A stretch of DNA of 6,573 nucleotides, from NCBI GenBank assembly GCA_946490455.1, contig CAMLXE010000106.1:1-6573 (forward strand). The letters run 5' to 3'. A model generated the notes under the pieces. That model saw nothing but the letters and a program-made list of their open reading frames with translations, made no database searches and had not been told where the DNA came from. The translations under genes and the position numbers were made by a program. Shown piece by piece: positions 6,321-6,573 of this stretch. Source of the stretch: an uncultured Desulfovibrio sp. GTDB taxonomy: Bacteria > Desulfobacterota > Desulfovibrionia > Desulfovibrionales > Desulfovibrionaceae. Within the stretch, counting starts at the first letter, position 1; every line of letters starts with the position of its first letter.

Positions 6321-6551
6321 CTACAGATAATGAGGAGGGACTGTCAGAACGCCTCCATCTTCCCCCAGCTGTTCCCATAAGGTTCTGACCTTTTCCTCGG
6401 CACGGGCAAGCCGCCCTTCAAGCAGGTCAAGCTGACGCTGCTGCCCGGTCAGGGCCTCATTAAGGGCAGAAATGGTCTGTTCCTGAAAAAAGACCTGTTC
6501 CTCAAGCCGTTCCAGTCTGACAAAGACCTCAGTCTGTGTCGTTTCATTCAT
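6321..6551 (-). CDS. slyX: SlyX family protein, 76 aa
   Basis: SlyX proteins are short cytoplasmic coiled-coil proteins of unknown biochemical function, named after a gene beside slyD in E. coli. The sequence shows a nearly continuous amphipathic helix at about 8-62 with Leu/Val spaced as heptads (VRLERLEEQVFFQEQTI, ALNEALTGQQRQLDLLEGRL) and the family's diagnostic C-terminal PPHY (residues 72-75, followed by one extra Leu). The length of 76 is typical (E. coli about 72). The start at 6551 is the only in-frame ATG near the beginning of the helix; upstream pairing is modest (AAGG close to the ATG, GGAAGG further away), so initiation may be weak. The gene ends 240 nt from the stop of creA, which converges on it. 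A generic coiled-coil protein is the alternative, but the PPHY ending makes SlyX likely. Confidence 0.87.
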   Translation of the reverse strand: MNETTQTEVFVRLERLEEQVFFQEQTISALNEALTGQQRQLDLLEGRLARAEEKVRTLWEQLGEDGGVLTVPPHYL

Positions 6552-6573
6552 ACCTTGCCATCCTTCCGGTCTG

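Overview
The window looks like a chromosomal segment of a Gram-negative bacterium with a GC content in the mid-50s by eye. My best guess is a Desulfovibrio-like member of the Desulfovibrionales. This rests on the gene set (a ClpB operon led by a DnaJ-like protein and a small MerR-like protein, plus CreA and SlyX) and on my memory that Desulfovibrio genomes carry a dnaJ-like gene, a small gene and clpB in a row. No rRNA or marker gene is present to confirm it.

Layout. Positions 1-2263, minus strand: a protein-quality-control operon read from right to left. It starts with cbpA (class B J-domain co-chaperone), then cbpM (small MerR-like J-protein modulator, 24 nt gap), then clpB (AAA+ disaggregase, 113 nt gap), which is cut by the window edge after residue 298. 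Positions 2264-2816: a 553-nt divergent gap with the likely cbpA promoter and no convincing gene. Positions 2817-5435, plus strand: one large gene for an 872-residue dynamin-like GTPase with a TerB/DjlA-like helical domain at its N terminus and a Pro-broken hydrophobic segment near the C terminus. Positions 5619-6080, plus strand: a secreted CreA-family protein. Positions 6081-6320: a non-coding or weakly coding stretch with short GC-rich repeats. Positions 6321-6551, minus strand: SlyX, a short coiled-coil protein ending in the family's PPHY motif.

How the genes could work together. CbpA delivers substrates to Hsp70 (not in this window), CbpM restrains CbpA, and ClpB with Hsp70 pulls apart aggregates, so the left operon is a heat or proteotoxic stress unit. 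The dynamin-like protein faces away from this operon across a long shared upstream region. Because it combines a TerB-like fold with a membrane-remodelling GTPase, a role in membrane stress is reasonable, but that is inference. CreA and SlyX are conserved families of poorly known function, and nothing in the sequence ties them to the other genes.

The most interesting object is the TerB-dynamin fusion with a non-canonical G4 motif (TNTD). The rest is largely ordinary. I found no mobile element, tRNA, rRNA, CRISPR array or strong intrinsic terminator.
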